Positions 8,558 through 18,037 of a stretch of 64,000 bases of DNA are shown here, in pieces. The stretch is from NCBI GenBank assembly GCA_934476085.1, contig CAKSNE010000006.1:27912-91911 (forward strand), written 5' to 3'. The stretch's first letter is position 1; each line of letters starts with the position of its first letter. The stretch is from an uncultured Eubacteriales bacterium. GTDB taxonomy: Bacteria; Bacillota; Clostridia; Oscillospirales; Acutalibacteraceae. The notes under the pieces were generated by a model, which worked only from the letters and a program-made list of their open reading frames with translations, had not been told where the DNA came from and searched no databases. The translations under genes were made by a program, and so were the position numbers.

Positions 8558-10912
8558 TTAAACTTTTTTAATATGCCAAATTTCTTTTGCATATTCGGCG
8601 ATAGTTCTGTCAGATGAGAACTTACCTGCATTACACATATTAATAAAGCATTTTTTAGCATAAGAATATTTATCTTTTTGATTATTATTAATATCAATTT
8701 TTGCTTTTAAATAACTATCAAAATCTAAAAGTAAGAAGTAATGGTCAGGTTTGTGCCAAGATGCACCTTCAAGCAATGCATTATAAAGCTCTTTAAACAT
8801 ACCTGTGCCGTTATCATCTAAAGTTCCGTCAATCAAAGCGTCTAAAACTCGTTTAATTCTAGGATCTTTTTTATAATAATCTTTTGCTACATAATTATCT
8901 TTGATTTCTTCTATCTCTTCTACCCTAGCGCCAAAGATAAAGTTATTTTCTTCGCCTGCTTCTTCAACAATTTCAATATTAGCGCCATCGAATGTGCCGA
9001 GTGTAGCCGCACCGTTTAGCATAAGCTTCATATTACCTGTACCGGAAGCCTCGGTACCTGCGGTTGAAATTTGCTCAGAAACATCAGCGGCAGCAATAAT
9101 TTTTTCAGCATAAGAAACATTGTAATTTGAAACAAAAACAACTTTAATATACTTGCTTACAACGCTGTCTTTTTCGATAAGATTTTTAACTTCATCAATA
9201 AGCTTTATAATAGCTTTTGCTCTAAAGTAACCCGGAGCAGACTTTGCACCAAAGATAAATGTTGTAGGTTTAAAATCTTTTAATGTTCCGTCTTTAATTT
9301 CAAAATAAAGTTCTAAAATTGCTAAAATATTTAGCAATTGACGTTTGTACTCGTGAAGTCGTTTAATCTGAACATCAAAAACTGTATTAGGATCAATTTG
9401 AATATTATCATGAGACAAAACATAATCGGCAAGGACTTTTTTATTATCCTGTTTAATTTTAATAAATCTATCAAGAATTTCTTTGTCGTCAGCATATTTT
9501 TCGAGTGCTTTTAACTCTGATAAATTGTTAAGCCATTTTTCATTGCCCAAAAGCTCGGTAATCAAAGCTGATAATTTTGGATTGCAAAGTCCAACCCATC
9601 TGCGTTGAGTAATACCATTTGTTTTGTTTTGGAATTTTTCAGGTGTCATTTCATACCAGCATTTAAGAACTTCATCTTTTAAAATCTCGGTATGAATTCT
9701 TGCAACGCCATTGATATATTTTGAACAGTAGCAAGCAAGATAAGCCATATGAACTGTTCTGCCCTGAATAATCTCAACTTGTGGTAACAGTTCTTCAGGG
9801 AATTTTGCTTTTTTAAGTTCTTTTTTAAACTTCTTATCAATCTTGATAATAATATTAGCAACTTCGGTTGAAATTTTTCTAACAAATTTCATATCCCATT
9901 TTTCAAGTGCTTCCTGCATAATTGTATGGTTAGTATAATTAAACACCTTACAAGCAATTTCAAGTGCTTTATCAAACTCAACGCCTTCTAAATTAAGAAG
10001 TCTGATAAGTTCAGGGATTGAAATAACAGGGTGAGTATCATTAAGCTGAATTGTTACATAATCAGCTAAATTTTCAAAATCATTGCCGTGAACTGCTTTG
10101 AATTTTTTCAAAGCGTCTTGCAAGGAAGCCGAAGAGAAGAAATATTGTTGTTTAAGTCTTAAAAGTTTACCGCTGTCGGTGCTATCATTTGGATAAAGCA
10201 CTCTCGAAATATTTTCTGCGCTATTTTTGGCTTTTAATGACTTATCATATTTTTGTTCATTAAATAAATCAAAATCGAATTCTTCCAAAGCTTCGCTTTG
10301 CCAAAGTCTTAATGTTCCGATATTTTTTGTGTTGTAGCCGATAACCGGAATATCATAAGGCACAGCTTTAACTGTTTCATCAGAAAACTTAACTAAAACC
10401 GCCTCGTCTTCTTTACGAATTGACCAAGGATCGCCGTATCTTGTCCAATCATCAACTTCTTCTTTTTGAAAACCATTTTCAAATTTTTGTTTAAAAAGTC
10501 CGAATTTATAGCGGATACCGTAACCGTCTAGCGGCAAGTTAAGAGTAGCGGCACTATCTAAAAAGCAAGCTGCAAGTCTTCCTAAACCGCCGTTGCCGAG
10601 AGCTGCGTCTTCAACATCTTCCATTAAGTTAATATTTGAGCCGTATTTTTCTAAAATTTTATTAGTTTCATCAGTAAGTTTTAAACAAAACAAGTTATTA
10701 TAAATTGCTCTTCCAACCAAAAATTCAGCAGAAAGATAATATGCACGTCTGGCATTGTTATGCTTTTGTTCTGATTTAGCCCAATCGGATGAAATATGAG
10801 CCATAACAGCATTAGATACTACATTATGAAGTTCTTGAGCCGATAAATCCTTAATTTCTTTTTGATACTCTGTTTTTGCAAATAAAAGTATATCTCTTTC
10901 TAACTCTGTCAT
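8558..10912 (-). CDS. glgP: Glycogen/maltodextrin phosphorylase
   Basis: PLP enzyme that releases glucose-1-phosphate from alpha-1,4-glucans. The 784 residues are in the usual range for bacterial GlgP/MalP. Visible are the pyridoxal-phosphate lysine region EASGTGNMKLMLNGA and the DVQIKRLHEYKRQLLN and GNGGLGRLAACFLDS motifs. The start codon overlaps the stop of malQ (ATGA), so the two are co-translated. Together with malQ and the upstream ABC importer it forms a maltodextrin catabolic unit. The sequence alone does not separate GlgP from MalP preference; the context favours imported maltodextrins. Confidence 0.95.
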   Translation of the reverse strand: MTELERDILLFAKTEYQKEIKDLSAQELHNVVSNAVMAHISSDWAKSEQKHNNARRAYYLSAEFLVGRAIYNNLFCLKLTDETNKILEKYGSNINLMEDVEDAALGNGGLGRLAACFLDSAATLNLPLDGYGIRYKFGLFKQKFENGFQKEEVDDWTRYGDPWSIRKEDEAVLVKFSDETVKAVPYDIPVIGYNTKNIGTLRLWQSEALEEFDFDLFNEQKYDKSLKAKNSAENISRVLYPNDSTDSGKLLRLKQQYFFSSASLQDALKKFKAVHGNDFENLADYVTIQLNDTHPVISIPELIRLLNLEGVEFDKALEIACKVFNYTNHTIMQEALEKWDMKFVRKISTEVANIIIKIDKKFKKELKKAKFPEELLPQVEIIQGRTVHMAYLACYCSKYINGVARIHTEILKDEVLKCWYEMTPEKFQNKTNGITQRRWVGLCNPKLSALITELLGNEKWLNNLSELKALEKYADDKEILDRFIKIKQDNKKVLADYVLSHDNIQIDPNTVFDVQIKRLHEYKRQLLNILAILELYFEIKDGTLKDFKPTTFIFGAKSAPGYFRAKAIIKLIDEVKNLIEKDSVVSKYIKVVFVSNYNVSYAEKIIAAADVSEQISTAGTEASGTGNMKLMLNGAATLGTFDGANIEIVEEAGEENNFIFGARVEEIEEIKDNYVAKDYYKKDPRIKRVLDALIDGTLDDNGTGMFKELYNALLEGASWHKPDHYFLLLDFDSYLKAKIDINNNQKDKYSYAKKCFINMCNAGKFSSDRTIAEYAKEIWHIKKV

Positions 10913-12399
10913 CGTTTAGATTTCTCCTTATGTTCTCTTGAATAAAGTTTTGTATAATATAAAAGTCTTTCGCTTGTTTCTTCACTGATTTGTTCAGACT
11001 TTGCACGCCATTTCCAGTTTTCACCTACTGTTGAAGGTGTGTTCATTCTGGCTTCATCGCCCAGTCCGATTACATCCTGCATAGTTACAATGGCGGTATC
11101 AGCAACGCTGGCCATAGCTGTTGCAATCATAGCCCAATTAAGCTCTTTTTTACAATTCATATATTGTTTTGCAAATTTAACATCGGCACGCTTTGAATGT
11201 TTTTGCCAACCTAAAATCGTATCGTTGTCATGTGTACCGGTATAAACAACACAATTTTTTATATAATTATGCGGTAAATAATTGCTCTCTTCTCTCGAAT
11301 CAAACGCAAATTGCAAAACTTTCATTCCTGGGAATTTGCTTTGTTTTAAAAGGCGTCTTACACTCGGTGTTAAAAATCCCAAATCTTCTGCAATGATTGG
11401 AATTTTGCCGAATTCTTGTTTTAAAACTTTAAATAGATCCATTTTTGGACCTTCACGCCAAACGCCGACTTTTGCATCTTTTCTTCCTGCTTTAATGCAG
11501 TAATAAGAATCAAAACCTCTGAAATGATCAATTCTGATTACATCATATATTTTTAAACACTCTCTAAGTCGTAAAACCCACCAAGAATAATTATCATTCT
11601 TCATATAATTCCAATCATAAACAGGATTGCCCCAGAGTTGACCTGCTTTTGAAAAAGCATCAGGCGGACAGCCTGCAACCTCGATTGGCTTTTGGTTTTC
11701 ATCTAGCATAAATTGTTTTGGGTTTGCCCAAACATCAGCACTATCGCCCGCTACATAAATAGGCAAATCACCGATTATTTTTATACCGTTTTCATTGGCA
11801 TAATTCTTTAATTTATACCATTGCTGATAAAACAAAAATTGAAGCATTTTATAGTAGTCAATTTGTGTTTTGCTTGATTTTCTATAACGCTCCAGTGCAC
11901 TGGATTTTCTTAAACGAATATCATCGTCCCACTTTGAAAACTCTTTGCCGCCAAACTCATCTTTTACCGCCATAAACAGCGAATAGTCATCAAGCCAAAA
12001 TGAATTTTTATCACAAAATTCATTATAGCCATCAGGAACATTTTCAAAAAAATGCTTTTGAACCGCTTTAAAAACCTTTTGTCGTTCAAAATAAAGCTTG
12101 CCGTAATCAACCTTTGTAATATCATCACACCAAACTATGTTTTCATATTCATCTTTTTCAAGCAAGCCCTGTTCATTTAAAACATCAAGGTCAATAAAAT
12201 AAGGATTGCCCGCAAAAGTTGAAAAACTTTGATAAGGTGAATCTCCATAGCTTGTTGGACAAAGGGGCAGAATTTGCCAATAAGTCTGACCGCTCTTTTT
12301 CAAATAATCTACAAAAGAATATGCATTTTCTCCAAAAGTGCCGATACCAAAGTTGCCCGGTAAAGATGAAATATGCATTAAAACGCCGCTTGTTCTCAA
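10909..12399 (-). CDS. malQ: 4-alpha-glucanotransferase (amylomaltase)
   Basis: GH77 enzyme that transfers glucan chains to disproportionate maltodextrins and supply GlgP. About 496 residues. Family motifs are RTSGVLMHISSLPGNFGIG at the N-terminus, the nucleophile region VIRIDHFRGFDSYY, IIAEDLG with the acid/base Glu, and YTGTHDNDT. The best start is a TTG at 12399 with AAAGGGG 8 bases upstream. A TTG at 12417 is in frame but sits before that RBS. Gene order importer-ATPase-malQ-glgP makes the role in maltodextrin use strong. Confidence 0.94.
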   Translation of the reverse strand: MRTSGVLMHISSLPGNFGIGTFGENAYSFVDYLKKSGQTYWQILPLCPTSYGDSPYQSFSTFAGNPYFIDLDVLNEQGLLEKDEYENIVWCDDITKVDYGKLYFERQKVFKAVQKHFFENVPDGYNEFCDKNSFWLDDYSLFMAVKDEFGGKEFSKWDDDIRLRKSSALERYRKSSKTQIDYYKMLQFLFYQQWYKLKNYANENGIKIIGDLPIYVAGDSADVWANPKQFMLDENQKPIEVAGCPPDAFSKAGQLWGNPVYDWNYMKNDNYSWWVLRLRECLKIYDVIRIDHFRGFDSYYCIKAGRKDAKVGVWREGPKMDLFKVLKQEFGKIPIIAEDLGFLTPSVRRLLKQSKFPGMKVLQFAFDSREESNYLPHNYIKNCVVYTGTHDNDTILGWQKHSKRADVKFAKQYMNCKKELNWAMIATAMASVADTAIVTMQDVIGLGDEARMNTPSTVGENWKWRAKSEQISEETSERLLYYTKLYSREHKEKSKR

Positions 12400-12423
12400 A
12401 ACAACTGCCCCTTTCAAAAAATC

Positions 12424-13536
12424 TTAATCACAAATCAAACCTTGTGTTTCTTTATCAAAAATGTGAGCTTTTTCAGCGTCAAGATAAAGAACAACATCTT
12501 GGTTAGACCTGATTTTTTCGCTTGATGGAACTTTTGCAATAATTCGTTTTTCACCGATATTGCTGTAAAGATAAATTTCAGAGCCCATCATCTCTGCAAT
12601 TTCTACATATAAATCTAATTTATTGCTATTGTCTTTAAGACAAAATCTGTCTTCCGAATGTAAATCTTCAGGACGAATACCAAAAACAACTTCTTTACCG
12701 ATAAATGATTTTATATTTTCGTTAGTTTGCATTCTTTCAGGCAAAAGAATTGAATATTTATCAAAATCAGCATAAAGTTTACCCTGTTTTTCATTAATAA
12801 CCACATCAAGAAAATTCATCTGCGGTGTGCCGATAAATCCGGCAACAAACATATTACAAGGGTGGTCATAAAGGTTTGAAGGAGTATCAACCTGTTGAAT
12901 GATACCGTCTTTCATAACAACAATTCTGTCAGCCATTGTCATAGCTTCAGTTTGGTCATGAGTTACATAAACAAAAGTAGTTTGCAAATTTTTATGAAGT
13001 CTTGCAATCTGACTTCTCATTTCAGTACGAAGTTTTGCATCAAGGTTTGAAAGCGGTTCATCCAAAAGGAATACAGCAGGATCACGAACCATTGCTCTAC
13101 CTAATGCAACACGCTGACGCTGACCGCCTGATAAAGCTTTAGGTTTGCGGTTTAAATACTGCTCAATATCAAGAATTCTGGCAGCTTCTCTAACCTTTCT
13201 GTCAATCTCTTTTTTATCCATTTTGCGAAGTGAAAGCGCAAAAGCCATATTCTTATAAACTGTCATATGTGGATAAAGTGCGTAAGACTGGAAAACCATT
13301 GCAATATCTCTGTCTTTTGGTGCAACATTATTGACTAATTTGTCGCCAATATACAATTCGCCTGCAGTAATATCTTCAAGACCTGCAATCATACGCAAAG
13401 TAGTAGATTTACCGCAACCCGAAGGACCTACCAAAATTATAAACTCTTTATCTTTAATCTCAAGATTCAAGTCAGGAATTACGGTTACTCCGTTTTCATA
13501 AGTCTTTACTATATTTTTTAAAGTAATAGATGCCAT
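12424..13536 (-). CDS. msmK: Carbohydrate ABC importer ATP-binding protein (MsmK/UgpC type)
   Basis: ATPase subunit that energises CUT1-family sugar importers. 370 residues: Walker A GPSGCGKST near residue 37, signature LSGGQRQRVALGRAM, Walker B VFLLDEPLSNLDAK, the H-loop in VTHDQTEA, and a C-terminal OB/TOBE-type regulatory region. In many Firmicutes one MsmK/MsmX serves several importers. Here it sits in the maltodextrin cluster between the LacI regulator and malQ, so it most likely serves the MalEFG-like system upstream and perhaps others. Confidence 0.93.
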   Translation of the reverse strand: MASITLKNIVKTYENGVTVIPDLNLEIKDKEFIILVGPSGCGKSTTLRMIAGLEDITAGELYIGDKLVNNVAPKDRDIAMVFQSYALYPHMTVYKNMAFALSLRKMDKKEIDRKVREAARILDIEQYLNRKPKALSGGQRQRVALGRAMVRDPAVFLLDEPLSNLDAKLRTEMRSQIARLHKNLQTTFVYVTHDQTEAMTMADRIVVMKDGIIQQVDTPSNLYDHPCNMFVAGFIGTPQMNFLDVVINEKQGKLYADFDKYSILLPERMQTNENIKSFIGKEVVFGIRPEDLHSEDRFCLKDNSNKLDLYVEIAEMMGSEIYLYSNIGEKRIIAKVPSSEKIRSNQDVVLYLDAEKAHIFDKETQGLICD

Positions 13537-13560
13537 ACTTATTTTCCTTTCATTAGAATA

Positions 13561-14574
13561 TTAACTTTTATTAATATTCATTACACTCTCGCCTTTTATA
13601 AGTTCAAAAGGCATAAGATTATGGGCTGACTTATCTCCGTCATCTATACTGTCAAATAATAGTTTTAGTCCTACTTCGGCTATTCCTTTTTCATCTTGAT
13701 GAATAGTAGTAAGCCTTGGACAAACATATTCGGTAAGCGGAAGTCCGTCAAAACCGACAATAGATAAGTCTTTAGGAATATTATAGCCCATATCTTTTAA
13801 TTTTCTCATTGCACCGATAGCCATAACATCACTCATTGTAAAAATAGCTGTTATTTCATCACCGCATTTATTAATCAGCTTTTCAGCCGCATTAGCGCCA
13901 CCCTCAAAAGAATATTTTGTTGTTTGATAAAATTTATCAAAATCAAAATCAATATTATTCTTTTTCATTGCCGAAATAAATCCGTCATAACGTCTTTCCG
14001 AAATTTCCGAATTTGTAACATCGCCGCCGATAACGCCAATTTTTTTATGTCCGCATTTAATAAGATAATCTGTTATTTCTTCAGCTGCCTTTTTATCATC
14101 TGTGCTAACGCTTGAAAGCTTTTTGTTTTCAAGATAATGAGCTTGGTTTGTAACCAAAACACAAGGCACTTTTATCTTATTAAAATCAGATTTATACCTA
14201 GTAGGATTACCGCCTAAAAAGATAATTCCTGCCGGTCTTTTTTCGTAGTAAATTCTCAAAGCGGTTGCCGCTTCGTTATCATACTCATCAAGCACAAAAA
14301 CTGATGAAGTATATTTAGTTTCACCGATATGTTTTTGAATTATTTCAAGAATTGAATTTAAAAGAATATTTGAAACACCTTTAACCAAAATTGCAATATA
14401 TTTACCTTGCTGTTTAAGCAACTGAGCATTTGTGTTTCTAACAAAATGGTATTTTTCCGCCACTTCTAAAATTCTTTTTCTTGCGGTTTCGCTAACATTA
14501 GGATGGTTATTAAGCACCCTTGAAACCGTTCCAACACCATATCCGGATTTTTCTGCAATATCTTTAATAGTCAT
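13561..14574 (-). CDS. LacI-family transcriptional regulator of the maltodextrin cluster
   Basis: 337 residues. The N-terminal LacI HTH (TIKDIAEKSGYGVGTVSRVLNN, hinge and AEKYHFVRN) is followed by a periplasmic-binding-protein-like effector domain (VIGGDVTNSEISERRYDGF, SIVGFDGLPLTEYVCPRLTTIHQD). It resembles MalR-type repressors. It lies between the permease and ATPase genes and has its own promoter with an AAACGTTT-centred operator. A matching 18-bp palindrome sits at the promoter of the binding-protein gene. Repression relieved by maltose or a related sugar is inferred. Confidence 0.9.
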   Translation of the reverse strand: MTIKDIAEKSGYGVGTVSRVLNNHPNVSETARKRILEVAEKYHFVRNTNAQLLKQQGKYIAILVKGVSNILLNSILEIIQKHIGETKYTSSVFVLDEYDNEAATALRIYYEKRPAGIIFLGGNPTRYKSDFNKIKVPCVLVTNQAHYLENKKLSSVSTDDKKAAEEITDYLIKCGHKKIGVIGGDVTNSEISERRYDGFISAMKKNNIDFDFDKFYQTTKYSFEGGANAAEKLINKCGDEITAIFTMSDVMAIGAMRKLKDMGYNIPKDLSIVGFDGLPLTEYVCPRLTTIHQDEKGIAEVGLKLLFDSIDDGDKSAHNLMPFELIKGESVMNINKS

Positions 14575-14591
14575 AAATTTTTACCCTCTAG

Positions 14592-14638
14592 AAAAAACGT
14601 TTACTACTTATGATACCGCAAAACCGACTTTATTACAA
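14592..14638 (-). promoter_or_regulatory. Promoter and LacI-type operator of the regulator gene
   Basis: On the minus strand TTGTAA (14638-14633), 17 bases, then TATCAT (14615-14610). Immediately downstream is a partial palindrome centred on AAACGTTT (14595-14602). The geometry copies that of the strong operator at 17798-17815, suggesting autorepression. Confidence 0.6.
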
Positions 14639-14652
14639 GGTTTTTATGGAAA

Positions 14653-15495
14653 TTAGCCCTTAACTGCACCTGCAATAACACCTTTAATAATATGCTTTTG
14701 ACAAGCAAGATAGAAAATAATAATAGGTATCATAGCAAGAACAAGCATTGCCATAAATCCGCCCCAGTCGATTGAACCGTAAGCACCCTGCATAGCAATT
14801 TGAATTGCAACCGGAACTGTTTTGTTGTCTGTACCGAGTACCAAGTAAGGTAACAGATAGTCGTTCCAAACCCACATTGCATTCAAAATTGCAACTGTTA
14901 TTGCAGTAGGTTTTAAAATAGGAAATACCACTCTGAAAAATGTTTGAAGCGGTCCGCAGCCGTCAATAGTTGCTGCCTCTTCTATTTCAAGCGGAATACT
15001 CTTTATAAATCCGCTTAGCATAAATACCGAAAGTCCTGCGCCAAATCCAAGGTAAACAAAAATGATACCGAAAATGTTATCAAAATGAATTTTGTTTACG
15101 ATATAAGTCATTGTAAACATAACCATTTGGAAAGGAACAATCATACTAAAAACGAATAGATAATAAAGAGTTTTTGTAACTTTATTTTTTACTCTTATAA
15201 TAAACCAAGAGGTCATTGCGGTACACACAACAATTAATAAAACCGAAAATATTGTTATAAAAACAGAACGTCCGAAGGCTGCAAAAAAGCCTGATGAAGT
15301 AATACCGTTAATATAGTTTTCAAAGCCTGCAAATGTTTCGCCGGTAGGCATTGCAAAAGGCGATGAAATAATAAAGAATTTTGATTTAAACGAGTTTAGC
15401 GCTACTAATAAAATAGGAAAGATAAATAAAAGCGCTAAAATAGAAAGTATAACAACAATTATAACATTTGTGCTTTTTTTCTGATTAGCAATCAT
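14653..15495 (-). CDS. Sugar ABC transporter permease (MalG-like, CUT1)
   Basis: 280 residues, about six membrane segments, with the inner-membrane EAA loop EEAATIDGCGPLQTFFRVVFPILKP that contacts the ATPase. It overlaps the upstream permease by 4 bases (ATGA) and has GGAGGT before its start. It pairs with the MalF-like subunit and binding protein as a maltodextrin importer; the exact sugar is inferred from malQ and glgP in the cluster. Confidence 0.92.
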   Translation of the reverse strand: MIANQKKSTNVIIVVILSILALLFIFPILLVALNSFKSKFFIISSPFAMPTGETFAGFENYINGITSSGFFAAFGRSVFITIFSVLLIVVCTAMTSWFIIRVKNKVTKTLYYLFVFSMIVPFQMVMFTMTYIVNKIHFDNIFGIIFVYLGFGAGLSVFMLSGFIKSIPLEIEEAATIDGCGPLQTFFRVVFPILKPTAITVAILNAMWVWNDYLLPYLVLGTDNKTVPVAIQIAMQGAYGSIDWGGFMAMLVLAMIPIIIFYLACQKHIIKGVIAGAVKG

Positions 15496-16340
15496 TGTTC
15501 TACCTCCTTTGACCTTGTGGCACGAAGTTGTAAAAATGCGATTAGCGCAACGATTACAAAGAATACAACCGCTTTAGCCTGTCCTACGCCCTGCGTGCCT
15601 ATACTGCCGTAGAACGATTTATAAATATCAAGCGCTAACATTCTTGTTTGTGAACCCGGAGCACCGTTTGTAAGTGCTAAGTTTTGGTCGAACATTTTAA
15701 ATGAATTTGTGAGTGTTAAGAACATACAAATTGTGATTGATGGCATAACCATCGGAATTGTAATTCTAAAAAGTGTTTTTCTAGGTGAAGCACCGTCAAT
15801 TGCGGCAGCTTCTGTTAAGTCGCCCGGGATATTTTGAATACCTGCAATATAAATTACCATCATATAACCGATTAACTGCCAGTTATTCAAAATTACAAGT
15901 CCCCAAAAGCCGTAGGTTGCTGACTGTGTAATATCTGTGCCCCAGAGCAAATCCAACACGCCGTTTATAAGCAATTGCCAAATATAGCCGAGCACGATAC
16001 CGCCGATTAGATTTGGTAAAAAGAAAACGGAGCGGAAAAGATTTGTTCCTTTTATTGCTCTTGTCAACAACATTGCAAGTGCAAATGAAATTACATTTAC
16101 TGTTATAATCGAAACGATTGTAAAAAGCACCGTAAAGATAAGTGCGTGACCGAATGTACTGCCTGATGAAAAAGCTTTAATGTAGTTATCAAACCCTACA
16201 AATGTAGCGTTTTCAACTGTGTTAAACTTTGTAAACGAGAGATAAAGTCCCATTACAAAAGGTGCAACAAAGGCAATTATAAATGCAATTAATGTTGGCA
16301 AAACAAAAATAGGAAAGTATTTTTTTAAGTTTTTGTTCAT
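15492..16340 (-). CDS. Sugar ABC transporter permease (MalF/MsmF-like, CUT1)
   Basis: 282 residues, six predicted membrane segments, with the EAA loop LTEAAAIDGASPRKTLFRITIPMVMP. It has the short form typical of Gram-positive CUT1 permeases and lacks the large periplasmic insertion of E. coli MalF. GGAGAG precedes the ATG. It lies 61 bases after the binding protein gene, with a hairpin between that probably lowers permease expression. Confidence 0.92.
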   Translation of the reverse strand: MNKNLKKYFPIFVLPTLIAFIIAFVAPFVMGLYLSFTKFNTVENATFVGFDNYIKAFSSGSTFGHALIFTVLFTIVSIITVNVISFALAMLLTRAIKGTNLFRSVFFLPNLIGGIVLGYIWQLLINGVLDLLWGTDITQSATYGFWGLVILNNWQLIGYMMVIYIAGIQNIPGDLTEAAAIDGASPRKTLFRITIPMVMPSITICMFLTLTNSFKMFDQNLALTNGAPGSQTRMLALDIYKSFYGSIGTQGVGQAKAVVFFVIVALIAFLQLRATRSKEVEQ

Positions 16341-16362
16341 ACTTTTCTCTCCTTTTGGTTAG

Positions 16363-16396
16363 AAAAAGCGCCCTGCCTATTCGGCAGAGCGCCTTT
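16363..16396 (-). terminator. Intra-operon hairpin between binding protein and permease genes
   Basis: GCGC and CTGCC pair with GGCAG and GCGC around a 5-base loop with one mismatch, followed on the minus strand by TTTTT. Such hairpins behind solute-binding-protein genes commonly stabilise the upstream message and attenuate the permeases. Confidence 0.7.
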
Positions 16397-16401
16397 GCCG
16401 A

Positions 16402-17757
16402 TTATTCTGCGTTCTGACTTTCGGATTTCCAGTCATCTACAACTTGTTTTTTAACTTGGTCAAATGTTTTTGTACCTTGAACATATTGTAATAATGCTGA
16501 ACCGAAATTATCTTTAAATGTTTGTGATGGGAAGAGGGTGAAGTTCCAAGGAACTGATGAGATACCGTCTTTTTCCATCCATTTGCTGATTTCTTGAGCT
16601 AATGGATCACTTGGTTTTTCGCTGTCTTCAAATGTATCGAACGGAGCGATAAAGCCTAAATCATTAGTTACATATTTTTTACCTGTTTTGCTTGAATATA
16701 ACCAGTAAATAAAGTCTTCTGCTGCTTTTTGTTCAGCCTTTGAAGCTTGTGAGTTGATTGAGAAGAAGTTCTCTGTACCGATGCAAAGACCTTGTGATTC
16801 TTCGCCGTCAACGCCTGTGTAAATAGGTAAATATTTAACGTTTTCAGATTTAACTTTGTTACCTTTTACTTTGCTGATTTGGCTCCAAGCCCAGTTACCG
16901 TTTTGAACCATTGCACATTTTTCAAGAGCAAATTCTGCCATTGAATCGTCAACGATTTTTGTACCGAGTTTTGCTTTATCAACAGTTGAATCTGTTGTAT
17001 AAAGGTCAAAAATGTTTTTAAAGTTATCAGCATATTCAAAAGAAATTTCTTTTGTTTTGTCTGATGTTAAATCAACATTGTTGTTTTTAAACTCATAGTA
17101 GATTGGAAGGTTAGCAAGGTGAGTTTGCCATCTCCAGTCATCACCAGGTTTTAATGATGTGCTTGCAAATACGCCATCAATACCGAGTTTGTCTTTATTT
17201 TTCTGCATATCATCAGCAACTTCTTTTAATTTTTTGAAGTTATTGATTTCATCCATTGATTTATATGATGTTGATTTTGAATCAAGTGCAAAGTATTTAT
17301 CCATAATTGCTTGGTTGTAAATAATACCGTAACCTTCAACAACGTAAGGAATACCATAAGCTTTGCCATCAACTGTAACTGCAAGAGATTTATCTGTAAG
17401 ATGTTTGTAAAGCTCTGTGTCAGTTAAATCAGCACAATAATCTTTCCAGTTTGCGTAACCTCTAGGTCCGTTGATTTGGAATAATGTTGGTGCTTCAGAA
17501 GTTGACATTTTAGACATCAAAGTTTGTTCGTAAGTGTTGTTTGCTGCTGTTTCAACAACAACTTTAACGCCTGTTTCTTTTTCATAGTCTGCAGCGATTT
17601 TTTTGTAAACATCTGCAATTTCAGGCTTAAAGTTTAAGTATCTGATTGTTTTTGCAGACTTTTCTTCGCTTTCTTTTTTGTCACCGCAAGCGGTGAATAC
17701 TGTAAGTGTGAATAATGCTACAAGTGCAAGTGCTAGGATTTTCTTCAACGATTTCAT
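16402..17757 (-). CDS. Sugar-binding lipoprotein of the maltodextrin ABC importer
   Basis: 451 residues, family 1 extracellular solute-binding protein. It has a lipoprotein signal with lipobox FTAC (Cys24) followed by a Gly/Asp/Lys/Glu linker. Aromatic patches such as NGNWAWSQISK and EDFIYWLYSS are typical of sugar binding. It is the first gene of the importer, next to the LacI operator, and is expected to be the most abundant product. Maltodextrin specificity is inferred from its neighbours. Confidence 0.92.
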   Translation of the reverse strand: MKSLKKILALALVALFTLTVFTACGDKKESEEKSAKTIRYLNFKPEIADVYKKIAADYEKETGVKVVVETAANNTYEQTLMSKMSTSEAPTLFQINGPRGYANWKDYCADLTDTELYKHLTDKSLAVTVDGKAYGIPYVVEGYGIIYNQAIMDKYFALDSKSTSYKSMDEINNFKKLKEVADDMQKNKDKLGIDGVFASTSLKPGDDWRWQTHLANLPIYYEFKNNNVDLTSDKTKEISFEYADNFKNIFDLYTTDSTVDKAKLGTKIVDDSMAEFALEKCAMVQNGNWAWSQISKVKGNKVKSENVKYLPIYTGVDGEESQGLCIGTENFFSINSQASKAEQKAAEDFIYWLYSSKTGKKYVTNDLGFIAPFDTFEDSEKPSDPLAQEISKWMEKDGISSVPWNFTLFPSQTFKDNFGSALLQYVQGTKTFDQVKKQVVDDWKSESQNAE

Positions 17758-17797
17758 TATTTTTTCCTCCTATAAATAAATTCATTAAATCGTGCTT

Positions 17798-17853
17798 GTT
17801 GGAAACGTTTCCAACCGCATCTATAATATAACACAAAGATCGCCGTTTTGCAA
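17798..17853 (-). promoter_or_regulatory. Promoter and LacI-family operator of the maltodextrin importer
   Basis: On the minus strand TTGCAA (17853-17848), 17 bases, then TATATT (17830-17825). Directly downstream, over the expected transcript start, lies the perfect 18-bp palindrome GTTGGAAACGTTTCCAAC (17798-17815), a classic LacI/GalR-family operator. Binding there would block transcription. Confidence 0.9.
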
Positions 17854-17963
17854 TCCCTATTTTATGCAAAAATGTAATTTCGTTAGAATAGTATAAATAT
17901 AGCTTTACTTTTTTGTGCATATTTAACAAAAGAACATTTAGTATTAAATTATGGACTATTTAA

Positions 17964-17992
17964 TTGATTTTATTTAGTTTATGTGATAATAT
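17964..17992 (+). promoter_or_regulatory. Probable promoter of the YesL-like gene
   Basis: TTGATT, 17 bases, TAATAT, ending 45 bases before the ATG. It is moderately close to consensus in AT-rich DNA. Confidence 0.45.
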
Positions 17993-18037
17993 AAAGTTAA
18001 ATAAACATTAAATAAAAACCGAAAGGAATTAAAAACA

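Noticed and set aside
8558..12399. A glycogen synthesis operon
   Set aside because: Only glgP and malQ are present, without glgA, glgB or glgC, and they follow a sugar importer; catabolism of maltodextrin is favoured.
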